Origin: DATJFH01 sp035495815
GTDB taxonomy: Bacteria; Acidobacteriota; Terriglobia; Bryobacterales; Bryobacteraceae
Assembly (NCBI GenBank): GCA_035495815.1
Contig: DATJFH010000150.1
Span: 1 to 53,087, forward strand
Length of the DNA stretch: 53,087 nucleotides
Reading direction: 5' to 3'
Part shown: positions 1-9,083 of the stretch, one piece after another
How the letters are laid out: every line of letters begins with the position of its first letter
How positions within the stretch are numbered: the first letter of the stretch is position 1
Position numbers and translations under genes: made by a program
Notes under the pieces: model-generated
Told to the model about the DNA's origin: nothing
Database searches by the model: none
What the model saw: the letters and a program-made list of their open reading frames with translations, nothing else

Positions 1-1
1 A

Positions 2-1345
2 TATCAGGGTGTCCGGCCCGAGGTGCGCAACCTGGCGGCTCTCTTTATTCCCGCCGCCAACAAGGTCGCCGTCTTCGCCGACGCCTTTCCGCCGGAAGCC
101 GTCCAGCCTGCGCTCGCGGCCTATCCGGTCGTTCTCTCGAAGAGCCTCGGTTTGCCCTCCCAGGTGATGGAATATGTGGGCGAAGATCGCAATAACTTCG
201 CTCCGCGTTTCGGGCTTGCTTACAAACTGCGCCGCAGCACCGTGCTCCGCGCCGGCGCCGGACTGTACTGGAATCAGCTCAATCTCAACTACATGCAATC
301 GGCCGAGATGACGCTTCCGTTCCTGGTCGCGGCCACTTTCGAACAGCCCGCAGGATCGGTTCCCTCCATCACGATGAACAATCCGTTTCCCGGAAACGGC
401 TCGGTGCCCGCCAATCCGTCCGCCAGCGCGTTCGGCCATTTGGCGACGCCCTATAACCTCCAGTGGAACGCCACCGTGGAGCATGAACTGTTCCACGCCT
501 TGGCGGTGCGGCTGAGCTACGTCGGTCAACGCAACGTGCGGCAGCTCGGCAATCCCAACATCAATCAGCCGCTGCCTTCGCCGGGCGCGGTGCAGCCCAA
601 TCGCCCCTATCAGCCGTTCGCCGGAATCACGCGGGCCAATTCGCCCATCTTCCAGAGCTCCAGTAATCAGCTCCAGGCAGGCGTGGAGCGCCGGTACAAC
701 AACGGACTGCTGCTCACCGCGCAATATCAGTTTTCCCGGGTGCTGGGAGTCGAAAGCTTCATGAGCCCGGCCAACTACAATGATTCGCGAGGCAACCTGG
801 GCGGCTTGCGGCGTCACGTGCTGGTCGCCAGCTATGTGTACGACCTCCCGTTTGGCAAAGGGAAACCGCTGCTGAAAAATCTCTCGCCCTGGATGAACCT
901 GATCGCCGGTGGATGGCAGTTCTCGGGAATCGCGCAGGCTCTCTCCGGCGCTCCCTTTTCGCCCAGTTTCGACACCTCGGTCGTGGGATCGGTGGGCGGG
1001 CGGCCGAACGTTGTCGCGGGATCTTCGTTGTATCCGGGGGAACGCGCCCTGCTGCAGTACTTCAATCCCGCAGCCTTCTCCGTTCCCGCCAGTTTCACCT
1101 ACGGCAATGCCAGCTACAACCTGCTTTGGGGCCCCGGCCAATGGACCTGGGACATGAGCCTGGCCAAGCATACCGCGCTGCAGGAACGCGTCAATCTGGA
1201 ACTGCGGCTGGATGCCTTCAGCGCATTCAATCACCCCACCTTCGGCAACCCGAATGCCAACATCACAAACACAGCCGCCGTCGGACGCATCACTTCGGCC
1301 GGAGGAGGCCGGTCGGTCCAGATCGGCGCGCGTCTGACTTTTTAA
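2..1345 (+). CDS. TonB-dependent receptor, Oar-like, C-terminal part (5' truncated by window)
   Basis: The reading frame is open to the left edge, so the true start, signal peptide, carboxypeptidase-regulatory domain and plug are outside the window. What remains (about 447 residues) is an outer-membrane beta-barrel end: alternating aromatic/polar strands, the phrases PYNLQWNATVEHEL and SYVGQRNVRQL, and a terminal strand ending in a phenylalanine (RLTF), as expected for BAM-recognised porin-like proteins. It resembles the C-terminal half of the complete receptor at 4714-8226, including the phrase YDLPFGKGK (the other copy has WGLPFGKGR). Such proteins are abundant in Acidobacteriota and are presumed to import polymers or chelates, but the substrate cannot be read from sequence. 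A hairpin at 1406-1431 may end its transcript. Confidence 0.85.
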   Translation, partial: YQGVRPEVRNLAALFIPAANKVAVFADAFPPEAVQPALAAYPVVLSKSLGLPSQVMEYVGEDRNNFAPRFGLAYKLRRSTVLRAGAGLYWNQLNLNYMQSAEMTLPFLVAATFEQPAGSVPSITMNNPFPGNGSVPANPSASAFGHLATPYNLQWNATVEHELFHALAVRLSYVGQRNVRQLGNPNINQPLPSPGAVQPNRPYQPFAGITRANSPIFQSSSNQLQAGVERRYNNGLLLTAQYQFSRVLGVESFMSPANYNDSRGNLGGLRRHVLVASYVYDLPFGKGKPLLKNLSPWMNLIAGGWQFSGIAQALSGAPFSPSFDTSVVGSVGGRPNVVAGSSLYPGERALLQYFNPAAFSVPASFTYGNASYNLLWGPGQWTWDMSLAKHTALQERVNLELRLDAFSAFNHPTFGNPNANITNTAAVGRITSAGGGRSVQIGARLTF

Positions 1346-1405
1346 GACCGACGAAGACGCCGGAGCCGCGCTTGTGCAGCGCCGGTGAAATCCGAGCGAG
1401 TATCC

Positions 1406-1431
1406 GGGCGGCGTTCAGTCAATCGCCGCCC
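1406..1431 (+). terminator. Perfect 8-bp GC hairpin between the receptor gene and moeA
   Basis: GGGCGGCG at 1406-1413 is the exact reverse complement of CGCCGCCC at 1424-1431, with a 10-base loop. It lies 60 bases after the receptor stop and just before the moeA start. No clear T-tract follows, so termination is inferred from position and stem strength only. Confidence 0.4.
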
Positions 1432-1439
1432 CACTTCGT

Positions 1440-1445
1440 TAGAAT
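1440..1445 (+). promoter_or_regulatory. Candidate -10 element of the Moco operon (possibly leaderless)
   Basis: TAGAAT matches five of six bases of the -10 consensus and ends six bases before the GTG start of moeA, so transcription would begin at or next to the start codon. No good -35 is visible and there is no Shine-Dalgarno sequence before the GTG. A similar arrangement recurs at other genes in this window. Confidence 0.35.
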
Positions 1446-1451
1446 GACGAT

Positions 1452-2639
1452 GTGACTGCCTTGCCTTTCAGCGATGCCCGGGCGCTGGTTATCGACCGCG
1501 TGACATCGGGCCGCACTGCGCCGCAGGCCGGCGAGGTGGACCTGATCTGCGCCGCGGGAAGGGTGCTTGCCTGCAGCGTGGCCGCCGATCGCGATTATCC
1601 CGCCCTCGACCGCTCCGTGCGCGATGGCTTTGCCGTGCGCGCGGGCGACACGCCGGGTCCGCTGACTTTGATCGGCGAGGTGCGGGCCGGCGACTTGTTT
1701 GGCGGCGAAGTTCACGCCGGGGAGACCGTCGAAATCATGACGGGGGCCCCCCTGCCGCCGGGCGCCGACGCCGTGGTCATGATCGAGCACGTCACCCGGG
1801 AGGGCGATCGCATCGTTTGCCCGGCCGCCAGAACCGGGCAGTTCGTGAATCCGCGCGGGTCCGAAGCGCGGGCCGGGTCCGTGGTCGTGCCCGCGGGGCG
1901 AAGGCTCGACTACGCTGCCGTTGCCATGCTGGCCACCGTCGGCGTGACCCGGCCTCTGGTCTACCGGAAGCCGCGCGTGTCGATCCTGGCCACCGGCGAC
2001 GAGATCGTCGAGCCCGATGAGCAGCCTTCCGATTTTCAGATCCGCAACTCGAATGTGTACTCGCTGGCCGCTCAGGTGGCCCGCGCGGGCGGGGATCCGG
2101 AGATTCTTCCGGTTGCCAGGGACGAGCGCGACGCCACCCGGCGGGCCGTCGAACGGGGCCTGGAGGCGGACCTGCTGCTGCTCTCCGGCGGCGTTTCGGC
2201 CGGAAAGTACGATCTGGTCGAGACCGTTCTGGCGGATCTCGGCGCCGAGTTCTTCTTCGACCGGGTCCTGATTCAGCCGGGTCAGCCGCTGGTCTTCGGC
2301 CGGGCGGCGGGAAAGTTCTTCTTCGGACTGCCCGGCAATCCCGGCTCCACCATGCTTACCTTCGAGCTTTTCGCCCGGGCTGCGGTCGAGCTGCTGGGAG
2401 GACAGACGGAAAGCCTGCTGCCGCTGACCCTGGCTCCGCTGGCGGCCGATTTCCGGCATAAGCCCGGACTCACGCGGTTTCTTCCCGCCTGGCTTTCCGC
2501 GGACGGAGCGCTCGTTCCGCTCCCCTGCGGCGGATCGAGCGACGTGCCGGCCCTCGCGCGCTGCAACGCCTACCTGGTGACCGACGCGGCCCGCGAGCAC
2601 TGGAATGCGGGGGAACTGATCCAGGTCCTTCTCAAATGA
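1452..2639 (+). CDS. moeA: Molybdopterin molybdotransferase MoeA
   Basis: Inserts molybdate into adenylylated molybdopterin, the last step of molybdenum-cofactor synthesis, in the cytoplasm. The 395-residue length is normal. The N-terminal MoeA domain shows the DRDYPALDRSVRDGFAVR stretch, followed by MTGAPLPPGADAVV. The central MoCF-binding domain carries ATGDEIVEP near residue 185, GGVSAGKYD near 245 and GLPGNPGSTMLTFE near 295. A C-terminal beta-barrel domain follows. Start is GTG, chosen because the homologous region begins almost immediately after it. Its TGA overlaps the ATG of moaC by four bases (ATGA), so the two are almost certainly translationally coupled. moaA, moaD and moaE are not in the window. 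Confidence 0.95.
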   Translation: MTALPFSDARALVIDRVTSGRTAPQAGEVDLICAAGRVLACSVAADRDYPALDRSVRDGFAVRAGDTPGPLTLIGEVRAGDLFGGEVHAGETVEIMTGAPLPPGADAVVMIEHVTREGDRIVCPAARTGQFVNPRGSEARAGSVVVPAGRRLDYAAVAMLATVGVTRPLVYRKPRVSILATGDEIVEPDEQPSDFQIRNSNVYSLAAQVARAGGDPEILPVARDERDATRRAVERGLEADLLLLSGGVSAGKYDLVETVLADLGAEFFFDRVLIQPGQPLVFGRAAGKFFFGLPGNPGSTMLTFELFARAAVELLGGQTESLLPLTLAPLAADFRHKPGLTRFLPAWLSADGALVPLPCGGSSDVPALARCNAYLVTDAAREHWNAGELIQVLLK

Positions 2640-3100
2640 AAAAGCTGTCGCATTACGATTCCGCCGGGTCGGCCCGGATGGTGGACGTGTCCGCCAAAAC
2701 CGCGACCCGGCGCATGGCCCGCGCTCAGGCCTTCGTGCGCATCCGCCCCGCCGTGCTGCGGCGGCTGCACGAGAATCCCAAGGGTAATCCGCTCGAGATC
2801 GCGCGCATCGCCGGCATCGCGGCCGCCAAGAAGACTTCGGACCTGATTCCACTGTGCCATCCCCTCATGCTCTCCCATGCCGGCGTCGAGGTGACCGTCG
2901 AGAAGAAAGGTGTGCGGATCGTGGCTACTGCCGTGACCACGGCGCAGACCGGAGTCGAAATGGAAGCGCTCACGGCCGCGGCGGTGGCGGCGCTCACCGT
3001 CTACGATATGACCAAGGCGCTCGATAAGTCGATCGAGATCACCGACCTCTGGCTGCTCGAAAAGACCGGGGGCAAGAGCGGGGACTTCCGCCGCGCATGA
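2636..3100 (+). CDS. moaC: Cyclic pyranopterin monophosphate synthase MoaC
   Basis: Converts the 3',8-cyclo-GTP made by MoaA into cyclic pyranopterin monophosphate, the first committed intermediate of molybdenum cofactor. The protein is 154 residues, the usual size. It shows the diagnostic KTSDLIPLCHPL near residue 65, the TGVEMEALTAAAVAALTVYDM block near 105 and the closing KSIEITDLWLLEKTGGKSG. It starts inside the moeA stop codon and its own TGA overlaps the mogA ATG, so moeA-moaC-mogA form one operon. Residue pattern and context make this secure. Confidence 0.96.
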   Translation: MKKLSHYDSAGSARMVDVSAKTATRRMARAQAFVRIRPAVLRRLHENPKGNPLEIARIAGIAAAKKTSDLIPLCHPLMLSHAGVEVTVEKKGVRIVATAVTTAQTGVEMEALTAAAVAALTVYDMTKALDKSIEITDLWLLEKTGGKSGDFRRA

Positions 3101-3585
3101 CCGCCGCTGTGCTTACGATCAGTGACACCGCGTCGGCGGGGACGCGCGCCGACAAGTCCGGACCGGCCGTGCGGGAGCGGCTGGAAAGCGCGGGCTGGAA
3201 AGTTGTGCTGACCGAAATTCTGCCCGACGAAGCGGACCGCATCGCGGCGCGGCTCAAAGAAATTGCGGATTCCCGCCTCGTTTCGGCGATCTTCACCACC
3301 GGTGGAACAGGCATTGCTCTGCGCGACGTGACCCCGGAAGCGACACGATCCATCCTCGACCGCGAGATCCCCGGTTTCGGCGAGGCCATGCGCGCCCGGG
3401 GAAGAGCATCGACACGGCTGGCCGACCTTTCACGGTCGCTGGCAGGCACTCGCGGGCAGGTGCTGATTGTGAATCTGCCGGGATCGACGCGCGGCGCGGT
3501 GGATTCGCTGGATGCTATTGTGGAATTGGCGCCGCACGTGCTGGATCTACTAGCTGGACGGACAGAGCATGTTTCAAACGAGTAA
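3097..3585 (+). CDS. mogA: Molybdopterin adenylyltransferase, MogA/MoaB family
   Basis: Activates molybdopterin by adenylylation so that MoeA can insert the metal. The 162-residue MoCF-binding fold has an N-terminal AVLTISDTASAGTRADKSGP strand-loop, the substrate loop TTGGTGIALRDVTPEAT near residue 68 and the conserved NLPGSTRGAVDSLDAI near 128. The MoaB and MogA branches of this family cannot be separated by eye, so the symbol is a best guess. It overlaps moaC by four bases and its end overlaps the next gene by 17 bases. Confidence 0.92.
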   Translation: MTAAVLTISDTASAGTRADKSGPAVRERLESAGWKVVLTEILPDEADRIAARLKEIADSRLVSAIFTTGGTGIALRDVTPEATRSILDREIPGFGEAMRARGRASTRLADLSRSLAGTRGQVLIVNLPGSTRGAVDSLDAIVELAPHVLDLLAGRTEHVSNE

Positions 3586-4678
3586 TCTTCCGCGCCTGAC
3601 CCGCCTCACTCTGGCTGGGGCCCTTTGTTGTGCGCTTTGCGCGCAAAACAGCGATCCGGATCCGAAAACAAACGACCAACAGATTATCGGCACGACCCGC
3701 GTCACCGAAGTGGTGGTGCCGGTCACGGCTCACGACCGCGATGGCAACATCGTGAACGGCATTCAGCCGCGCGAGTTTCATCTTTCCGATAACGGCAAAG
3801 AGCAGAACATCGCGGTGGATGTTACCTACCATCCGATTTCGCTCGCCATTCTGATTCAAGCCAACGGCGCCATCGACGCCATCCTGCCACAGGTGAAGAA
3901 AATCGGCTCATTGCTGGAGTCTCTGGTGGTGGGCGACCAGGGCGAAGTGGCCGTGGCGGCGTTCGATCACCGCTTTCTTCTGAAGCAGGACTTCACCACG
4001 GATCTGCCGAAGATCTCCGACTCGTTGAAGAGGATCACGGCGGGCAGCTCGACCAGCGCTCTGATCGACGCCATGGGCCAGGGTGTGCGGCTGCTGAAGA
4101 ACCGCCCCTCGAACCGGCGCCGCGTGATGCTGGTGATTGCGGAGACGCGCGACTACGGCAGCGAGGGGAAGATGCGGACCGTGCTGCTCGACGCGCAGTT
4201 CGCCAACGTGGTGGTCTACACCGTGAATATGTCGCGCATGATCGCGACCATTACGAATAAACCGTACCCCGGACCGGGTCCCTTGAACGGCCTGCCGCCG
4301 GCGACCTACTCCATGCCGTCGAACGTGCCGGCCACCCCGACAACCGTGATGCAGAAGGGCGTGCTGCCGGGCACGAACGCGGATGTGGTGCCCCTGCTGG
4401 TGGAAATTTTCAAGGACGTGAAGTCCGTCTTTGTGGATAATCCGGCCGAGAAGCTCACCAAGGCCACCGGTGGCCAGGAGTTCAGCTTCTTCAAACAAAA
4501 AGGGCTCGAGGATGCCTTGACGCGGATCGGGACCGAAATTCATAGCCAGTACGTGATCGCCTACAACCCGAGTAATAAGGAAGAGGGCGGCTGGCACGAT
4601 ATCAAGGTCACGATTCCCAGCCGTCCGGAGTTGAAGTTGAGAGCGCGTCCCGGGTATTGGATGGCCAGCGTTTTCTAA
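3569..4678 (+). CDS. Exported VWFA-domain protein (VWFA-related Acidobacterial type)
   Basis: A 369-residue protein with a signal peptide over about residues 1-26 (a basic start, the LTLAGALCCALCA core, then AQN). A strand-rich segment follows (VVVPVTAHDRDGNIVNG, REFHLSDNGKEQNI), then a von Willebrand A domain from about residue 90 and the closing SQYVIAYNPSNKEEGGWHDIKVTI and RARPGYW strands typical of the acidobacterial VWFA family. A normal MIDAS DxSxS is not obvious: the position reads LAILIQANGAID, so metal-dependent adhesion may be lost. The gene overlaps the end of mogA by 17 bases and probably rides on the Moco transcript, without an obvious functional link. The role of this family is unknown, with periplasmic or surface scaffolding the usual guess. 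Confidence 0.85.
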   Translation: MFQTSNLPRLTRLTLAGALCCALCAQNSDPDPKTNDQQIIGTTRVTEVVVPVTAHDRDGNIVNGIQPREFHLSDNGKEQNIAVDVTYHPISLAILIQANGAIDAILPQVKKIGSLLESLVVGDQGEVAVAAFDHRFLLKQDFTTDLPKISDSLKRITAGSSTSALIDAMGQGVRLLKNRPSNRRRVMLVIAETRDYGSEGKMRTVLLDAQFANVVVYTVNMSRMIATITNKPYPGPGPLNGLPPATYSMPSNVPATPTTVMQKGVLPGTNADVVPLLVEIFKDVKSVFVDNPAEKLTKATGGQEFSFFKQKGLEDALTRIGTEIHSQYVIAYNPSNKEEGGWHDIKVTIPSRPELKLRARPGYWMASVF

Positions 4679-4713
4679 TCCACCGGCTGCAGACCGCCGC
4701 CTGCCCTCAAGCC

Positions 4714-7700
4714 TCAAAACGTCAGCTTTGCCGATACCTGGATGTTGCGCGGGAAGTTCTGCTGCTCGATCGACAGCCTGCCGAAGTTCACATCCGTAAA
4801 GGTGGTCGACGCTGGTCGGTAGATCGGGCGGTTGGCCAGATTGAACGCCTCTCCGCGCAATTGAATTTTCCAGCGCTCTGTCAGCGGGAATTCTTTGGCC
4901 GCCGCCATGTTCACCGTGATGTTGTCCATCTGCCGCAGCCAGGCGTAGCGATCCTCCACGTTTCGAATCCAATAACTCGGATTCGCTTTCCAGCAGCTCT
5001 TGTCGTTGTTCCACCAGCGGTCGTGCGACTGGCTCTCGAGCAGCAGCGCTCCTCCACAGGTGTTCTGGGCATTGATGCCCGCGATGGGATTGCCGGACGT
5101 GTAGCGGAAGGTCCAGTTGACCCGCCATCCGCCGATGAAAGCGGTGGCCATTTTGTTCGAGTGGGCGGCGAAGTGCCGGCCCTTTCCGAAGGGGAGCCCC
5201 CAGAAACCGCTGAGCGAAATATTCTGCGGCTTGTCGTAGGCCACCAGTTCCTTCACCGGCTTCTCATGTTCGAAATTCCAGGTATTGAGGTAATTGGCCT
5301 GCTGGAACTGCTTCGAGAACGTGTACGAAAACACCAGGGTCAGTTCGCCGGCGGCGCTGCGTCCCCCGGTGAAGCGCTTGTCTACGCGCATTTGCAGGGA
5401 GTCATAGCGGTAGCGCCCCCAGGGCATCGTGTTATTGGTCACGTTCGGGAAGAGAGGATACTGGCGGAACAGCTCCCGCCTCTGCACCGTGGCGCCGGAC
5501 CCGCGGGTGCGGTTCGTGGGCAGGATGCCGAAGAACGGGTTGTTGACGGTGGTATCGCCGAAGGCGGGCAGCGCGAAAGCCGCCTGGTTGAAATCGTAGC
5601 CCCAGTAATCCGTGTTGATCGGGATGGCATCGTGATTGGTGACGCTCCCGACATAGGAAGCGTCGAGCAGGATGTTCCACATCAGCCGGCGCTGCAGGCC
5701 GAAGGAGTATTGGAAGGTGCGCGGAATGGGCCGCTGCCGGCCGTCGTAGGTGACCGCGTTGCCCACGTTGGTAAGCAGTCCCAGGGCGCTGCCGGAGGGC
5801 TGCACGATGCCGTCCGGGAAGGGATTCTGCAGAGAGTAGGGGCCGGTCAGGCCGGCCGACGGAAACAGGTCGCCGTCGGTGGAACGGGTGTACGGGGTCG
5901 TCTGGCTGAAGCCGTCCGTCTGGCCCGCCTGCGTGGCAGTGCGGTGATAAATGCCGAACCCGGTGCGCAGCACCGTGGCCCCCAGGAACCGCCAGGCGAC
6001 GCCGATGCGCGGCTGCAGGTTCGTCCAGTCCGTGGCATAGATGCGGCGGCTGCCGTTCGGCTGGATGAAGCTCTTGCCGCCGTAGATCGCCGGCGGCGCG
6101 TCCGGATACGGAAAGCGCGGATTGGCGCGGTCGTAGGCCGTCTTGAACTCCCTCCACTTGGCGATGATCTGGTCGCTGAGCGGATTCTTGACGGAATAAT
6201 CGAAGCCGGTGTTGGCGCGGTTCCAGCGCTCCACCCAGGGGATCTGCACGTCGTAGCGGAGGCCCAGGTTCAAGGTCAGGTTGCGGCGCACCTTCCAGTC
6301 ATTCTGGATGAACAGGCCGAAGTAGGGCCAGGTGCGATAGTACGTGTCGTTCCAATCGAGCTGCCCGCCGTGGGGGATGCCGAGCAGCACGTCGGCGATT
6401 CCCGAGCCATCCTGGACATTGAGGGCCGAGGTGCGGTTGGCGTAGCGCCAGGTTCCGCCCCGGGTGAACTGCAGATACCCGTTGGCGAGGCCGATGTCGC
6501 CCTGTCCCTGCATCGCGTAGAGCAGGTCCACGCCGAAGCGGAAGGTCTTGGCGCCGCTGGTCATCGTGACCGTCGGAACGATGTTCCACTGGTTCTCGGC
6601 GCGCCAGGTCTGGAGATTGGCGCCGTTGCCGAAGAGGTTGGCGAACTGGTCGATGGCGATGCGGGGCGGCGCCGTGACCGTGCTGGTGGGAGCGTGGATC
6701 ATCTGAGTCATACCCAGCGATTCGGCGGTCACGCCCGAAGAGCCGTCCACGTTGGGAAAGCGCTGGCCGTACCGGCCGAAGGAAACGCGCAGATCGAAAA
6801 TGGCGGAAGGCGAAAGGATACGCGTCCAGTCCGTGATGATGTTGATATTCCGCCTGCGGGAATAGATGTTGCCGGACGCCGCCGGACCGGGGATGCCGGT
6901 CTGGTTCCGATACTCGCTGCCGTCCTGGAAGGTAAACAGCGTGTACAGCCGGTTGTGGTCGTTGATGGCGTGGTCCCAGCGCGCCATGGGCTGCTCATAC
7001 CGATACTTGCCGCCGGTGCCCGCCACGTAGTTGTCGACCGTGCCCGGATAATTCTGAGTGGGGTAGAACCCGAGAATCTTCTGGCCGATGGGGCTGAAGC
7101 GGCTGGGCGGGATGACGTTGCCGGGGAACTGGTCGCGGATATAGCTGGTCGAGCAGGTCCCCGGGACGTCGCTCCCGTTCACGCAGGGGTGGCTGGTAAG
7201 CGGATCGTAGATCAGCGAGTTGTACTTGCTGAAATGCTGCCCGTCCCGCAGGTCGAGCGGCGGCGTGTCGGCCACGACCGGAAACGGAACGCGCTCGCGC
7301 CAGCCTTCGAAGCTCACGAAGATGAAGTCCTTGTTCCTGCGAATGGGACCGCCGATAGTGCCGCTGAACTGGTTGACGATGTGCTTGCCGCGCCGCTTTC
7401 CGGCCGCGTTGAGCTGCGTGTAATTGGCGTCGAGCACATTGTTGCGCATGTACTCCGACAGGTTGCCGTGCCAGGCGTTCGACCCGGATTTGACGGTGGT
7501 GTTGACGCTGCCTCCGCCGGTGCGGCCGAGAGAGGCGTCGTAGGTGTTGGTCATCACCTTGAATTCCTGGATGGCGTCCACGTTCGGCGCGAGCTGGAAC
7601 TGGCCGGTGAGGCTGATCGGCGCTCCGTTGAGTCCGAAGCTGTTGGTTCCCACCTTGCCGCCGCTCATGGTGAAGTTGGAGTTGACGTCCCATCCGCGCG

Positions 7701-8226
7701 TGCCGGAAAACCCGGTGGCCCCGAACTCTTCCTGCGTGAAGAGCACGCCCGGCGTGAGGTCCATCATCATGTACACCTGCCGTCCGTTCAGCGCGTATTC
7801 GGAAGTCATCAGGGAATCGAAGTTGAGACCGCCCGAGGCGTCCGCGGTCTGGATCAGTTCGGAGGGACCGGAGGTCACCGTGACTTCCTGGGTCACCTGG
7901 CCCACTTCCAGCGTGAAAGACAGTTCGAGCTTCTCCGCCACCAGAAGGGAGATCGCTTCGCGGCGGGACTTCCGAAAGCCCTCCCGGGTGACCTCGACGT
8001 CGTAAGTGCTGGGCTGCAGGTAGGTCAGGGTGTAGAAGCCGTCGGCGTTGGTTTCACGCTCGATCGCCTGGTTGGTGTTGCGCTGAACAGCCTTCACCCT
8101 GGCCCCGGCGAGGGCCGCGCCGGTCGCGTCCGTGACCTGCCCGCTGATGGTCGCCCTGAAGTCCTGCGCTGGTAATCCACTGATGAATACCGCCAGAATG
8201 GACGCTGACACGACGATTCGCTGCAT
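4714..8226 (-). CDS. Oar-like TonB-dependent receptor with carboxypeptidase-regulatory domain
   Basis: A 1170-residue outer-membrane protein. A signal peptide (about residues 1-22, ending GLPAQ) is followed by a carboxypeptidase-regulatory Ig-like domain with ISGQVTDATGAALAGARV and ADGFYTLTYLQPSTYDVEV, a plug region (VTVTSGPSELIQTADASG, VMTNTYDASLGRTGGGSVN) and a long beta-barrel ending in QVSAKLTF. The substrate is unknown, though the family is usually linked to uptake of large or sugar-containing ligands. The ATG at 8226 was preferred over the in-frame GTG at 8238 because GGGGAG lies just upstream of the ATG and a strong promoter maps at 8289-8317. It is monocistronic and convergent to the VWFA gene at 3569. 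It shares phrases with the truncated receptor at the left edge. Confidence 0.93.
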   Translation of the reverse strand: MQRIVVSASILAVFISGLPAQDFRATISGQVTDATGAALAGARVKAVQRNTNQAIERETNADGFYTLTYLQPSTYDVEVTREGFRKSRREAISLLVAEKLELSFTLEVGQVTQEVTVTSGPSELIQTADASGGLNFDSLMTSEYALNGRQVYMMMDLTPGVLFTQEEFGATGFSGTRGWDVNSNFTMSGGKVGTNSFGLNGAPISLTGQFQLAPNVDAIQEFKVMTNTYDASLGRTGGGSVNTTVKSGSNAWHGNLSEYMRNNVLDANYTQLNAAGKRRGKHIVNQFSGTIGGPIRRNKDFIFVSFEGWRERVPFPVVADTPPLDLRDGQHFSKYNSLIYDPLTSHPCVNGSDVPGTCSTSYIRDQFPGNVIPPSRFSPIGQKILGFYPTQNYPGTVDNYVAGTGGKYRYEQPMARWDHAINDHNRLYTLFTFQDGSEYRNQTGIPGPAASGNIYSRRRNINIITDWTRILSPSAIFDLRVSFGRYGQRFPNVDGSSGVTAESLGMTQMIHAPTSTVTAPPRIAIDQFANLFGNGANLQTWRAENQWNIVPTVTMTSGAKTFRFGVDLLYAMQGQGDIGLANGYLQFTRGGTWRYANRTSALNVQDGSGIADVLLGIPHGGQLDWNDTYYRTWPYFGLFIQNDWKVRRNLTLNLGLRYDVQIPWVERWNRANTGFDYSVKNPLSDQIIAKWREFKTAYDRANPRFPYPDAPPAIYGGKSFIQPNGSRRIYATDWTNLQPRIGVAWRFLGATVLRTGFGIYHRTATQAGQTDGFSQTTPYTRSTDGDLFPSAGLTGPYSLQNPFPDGIVQPSGSALGLLTNVGNAVTYDGRQRPIPRTFQYSFGLQRRLMWNILLDASYVGSVTNHDAIPINTDYWGYDFNQAAFALPAFGDTTVNNPFFGILPTNRTRGSGATVQRRELFRQYPLFPNVTNNTMPWGRYRYDSLQMRVDKRFTGGRSAAGELTLVFSYTFSKQFQQANYLNTWNFEHEKPVKELVAYDKPQNISLSGFWGLPFGKGRHFAAHSNKMATAFIGGWRVNWTFRYTSGNPIAGINAQNTCGGALLLESQSHDRWWNNDKSCWKANPSYWIRNVEDRYAWLRQMDNITVNMAAAKEFPLTERWKIQLRGEAFNLANRPIYRPASTTFTDVNFGRLSIEQQNFPRNIQVSAKLTF

Positions 8227-8288
8227 TGCTCTCCCCACCGGTGGACCAACAACACGACTAACCCAGGCTATTGAATTCTCTCCGGTTT

Positions 8289-8317
8289 ATTAGATTACAG
8301 GAGATATTTGTTGTCAA
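8289..8317 (-). promoter_or_regulatory. Sigma-70-type promoter of the Oar-like receptor
   Basis: On the minus strand a perfect -35 TTGACA (8312-8317) is followed after 17 bases by TCTAAT (8289-8294, five of six matches). Transcription should start near 8282, giving a leader of about 55 bases with the GGGGAG ribosome site before the ATG at 8226. This is the best housekeeping-type promoter in the window. Confidence 0.7.
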
Positions 8318-8360
8318 TTGGGACCGCGCGGGGATGCGATGCGTCCCGGCATAGGTCCGC

Positions 8361-9071
8361 TTACGGCAGGCCCTTCAAAATCTCTTCGGCGTAGAGCGCC
8401 CCCTCGGGAGTATCTTCGTGCTTGAAGAATACGAACACATCTTTGCCGTCCGCCAGCATCTTGCGTGCTCCAGCCGCGATCTCCCGGCGATCCTCTAGCG
8501 AATATTCCGGCTTGCGAAGACGGTAGTAGATGAAGTCCGAGGTGACGACCTCCGGTGTCTCCAGCTTCTCCGACTCGGCCGCGCACAAAGCCACATTGCG
8601 GTCTGCCAGCAAGCGATAAGTCTCATCGTTCAACCAGGATGCATGGCGAAATTCAAACGTATACCTGAGGTCATTAGGAAGCTGCCCCAGAAACTCGGAC
8701 AGCAGACTCATGTCGAACCGCAGCGTGGGAGGAAGCTGGAACAGGATCGGACCCAGCCGGCGCGCGGACCGCAGCGGATCGATGGTTTTCAGGAACAGTT
8801 CAGTAGCCGGTCCGGCGTCTTTGAGCTTTTGAATATGCGTGATTCGCATATTCGCTTTGGGGGCGAAGACAAACCCCGGACCGCTCGCCTCGACCCAGCC
8901 CGTAAGCGTGCTGAGCGCCGCCAGCCGTCGAAAAGTGTAGTTGATCTCGACCGCGTTGAGCCGCTGAGAGTAGTGCTGGAGAAATTTCTTGGCGGGCAGC
9001 TTTTCCGGATAAAAGCGGGGCTTCCAGCTCGGGTAAGCGAAGCCGGACGTCCCCGCGAAAAGCTGCGCCAT
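8361..9071 (-). CDS. DUF72 domain protein (YecE-like)
   Basis: A 236-residue TIM-barrel-like protein of the DUF72/YecE family. Hallmarks are the start FAGTSGFAYPSWKPRFYPEK, the conserved FLQHYSQRLNAVEINYTFRR near residue 30, GPILFQLPPTLRFD near 105, the TFEFRHASW strand near 138 and the closing DVFVFFKHEDTPEGALYAEE. The length is normal. The biochemical activity of the family is unsettled. It is the last gene of a minus-strand run and follows the small gene at 9084-9293 after 12 bases, so co-transcription is likely. There is no sign of damage. Confidence 0.9.
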   Translation of the reverse strand: MAQLFAGTSGFAYPSWKPRFYPEKLPAKKFLQHYSQRLNAVEINYTFRRLAALSTLTGWVEASGPGFVFAPKANMRITHIQKLKDAGPATELFLKTIDPLRSARRLGPILFQLPPTLRFDMSLLSEFLGQLPNDLRYTFEFRHASWLNDETYRLLADRNVALCAAESEKLETPEVVTSDFIYYRLRKPEYSLEDRREIAAGARKMLADGKDVFVFFKHEDTPEGALYAEEILKGLP

Positions 9072-9083
9072 GCTGGGAGGAGA

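Noticed and set aside
4657..8175. A 1172-codon open frame opposite the Oar-like receptor
   Set aside because: It is antisense to a gene with signal peptide, regulatory domain, plug and barrel motifs, has Arg/Val/Gly-rich composition and no motif, so it is a shadow of GC-rich codon use.
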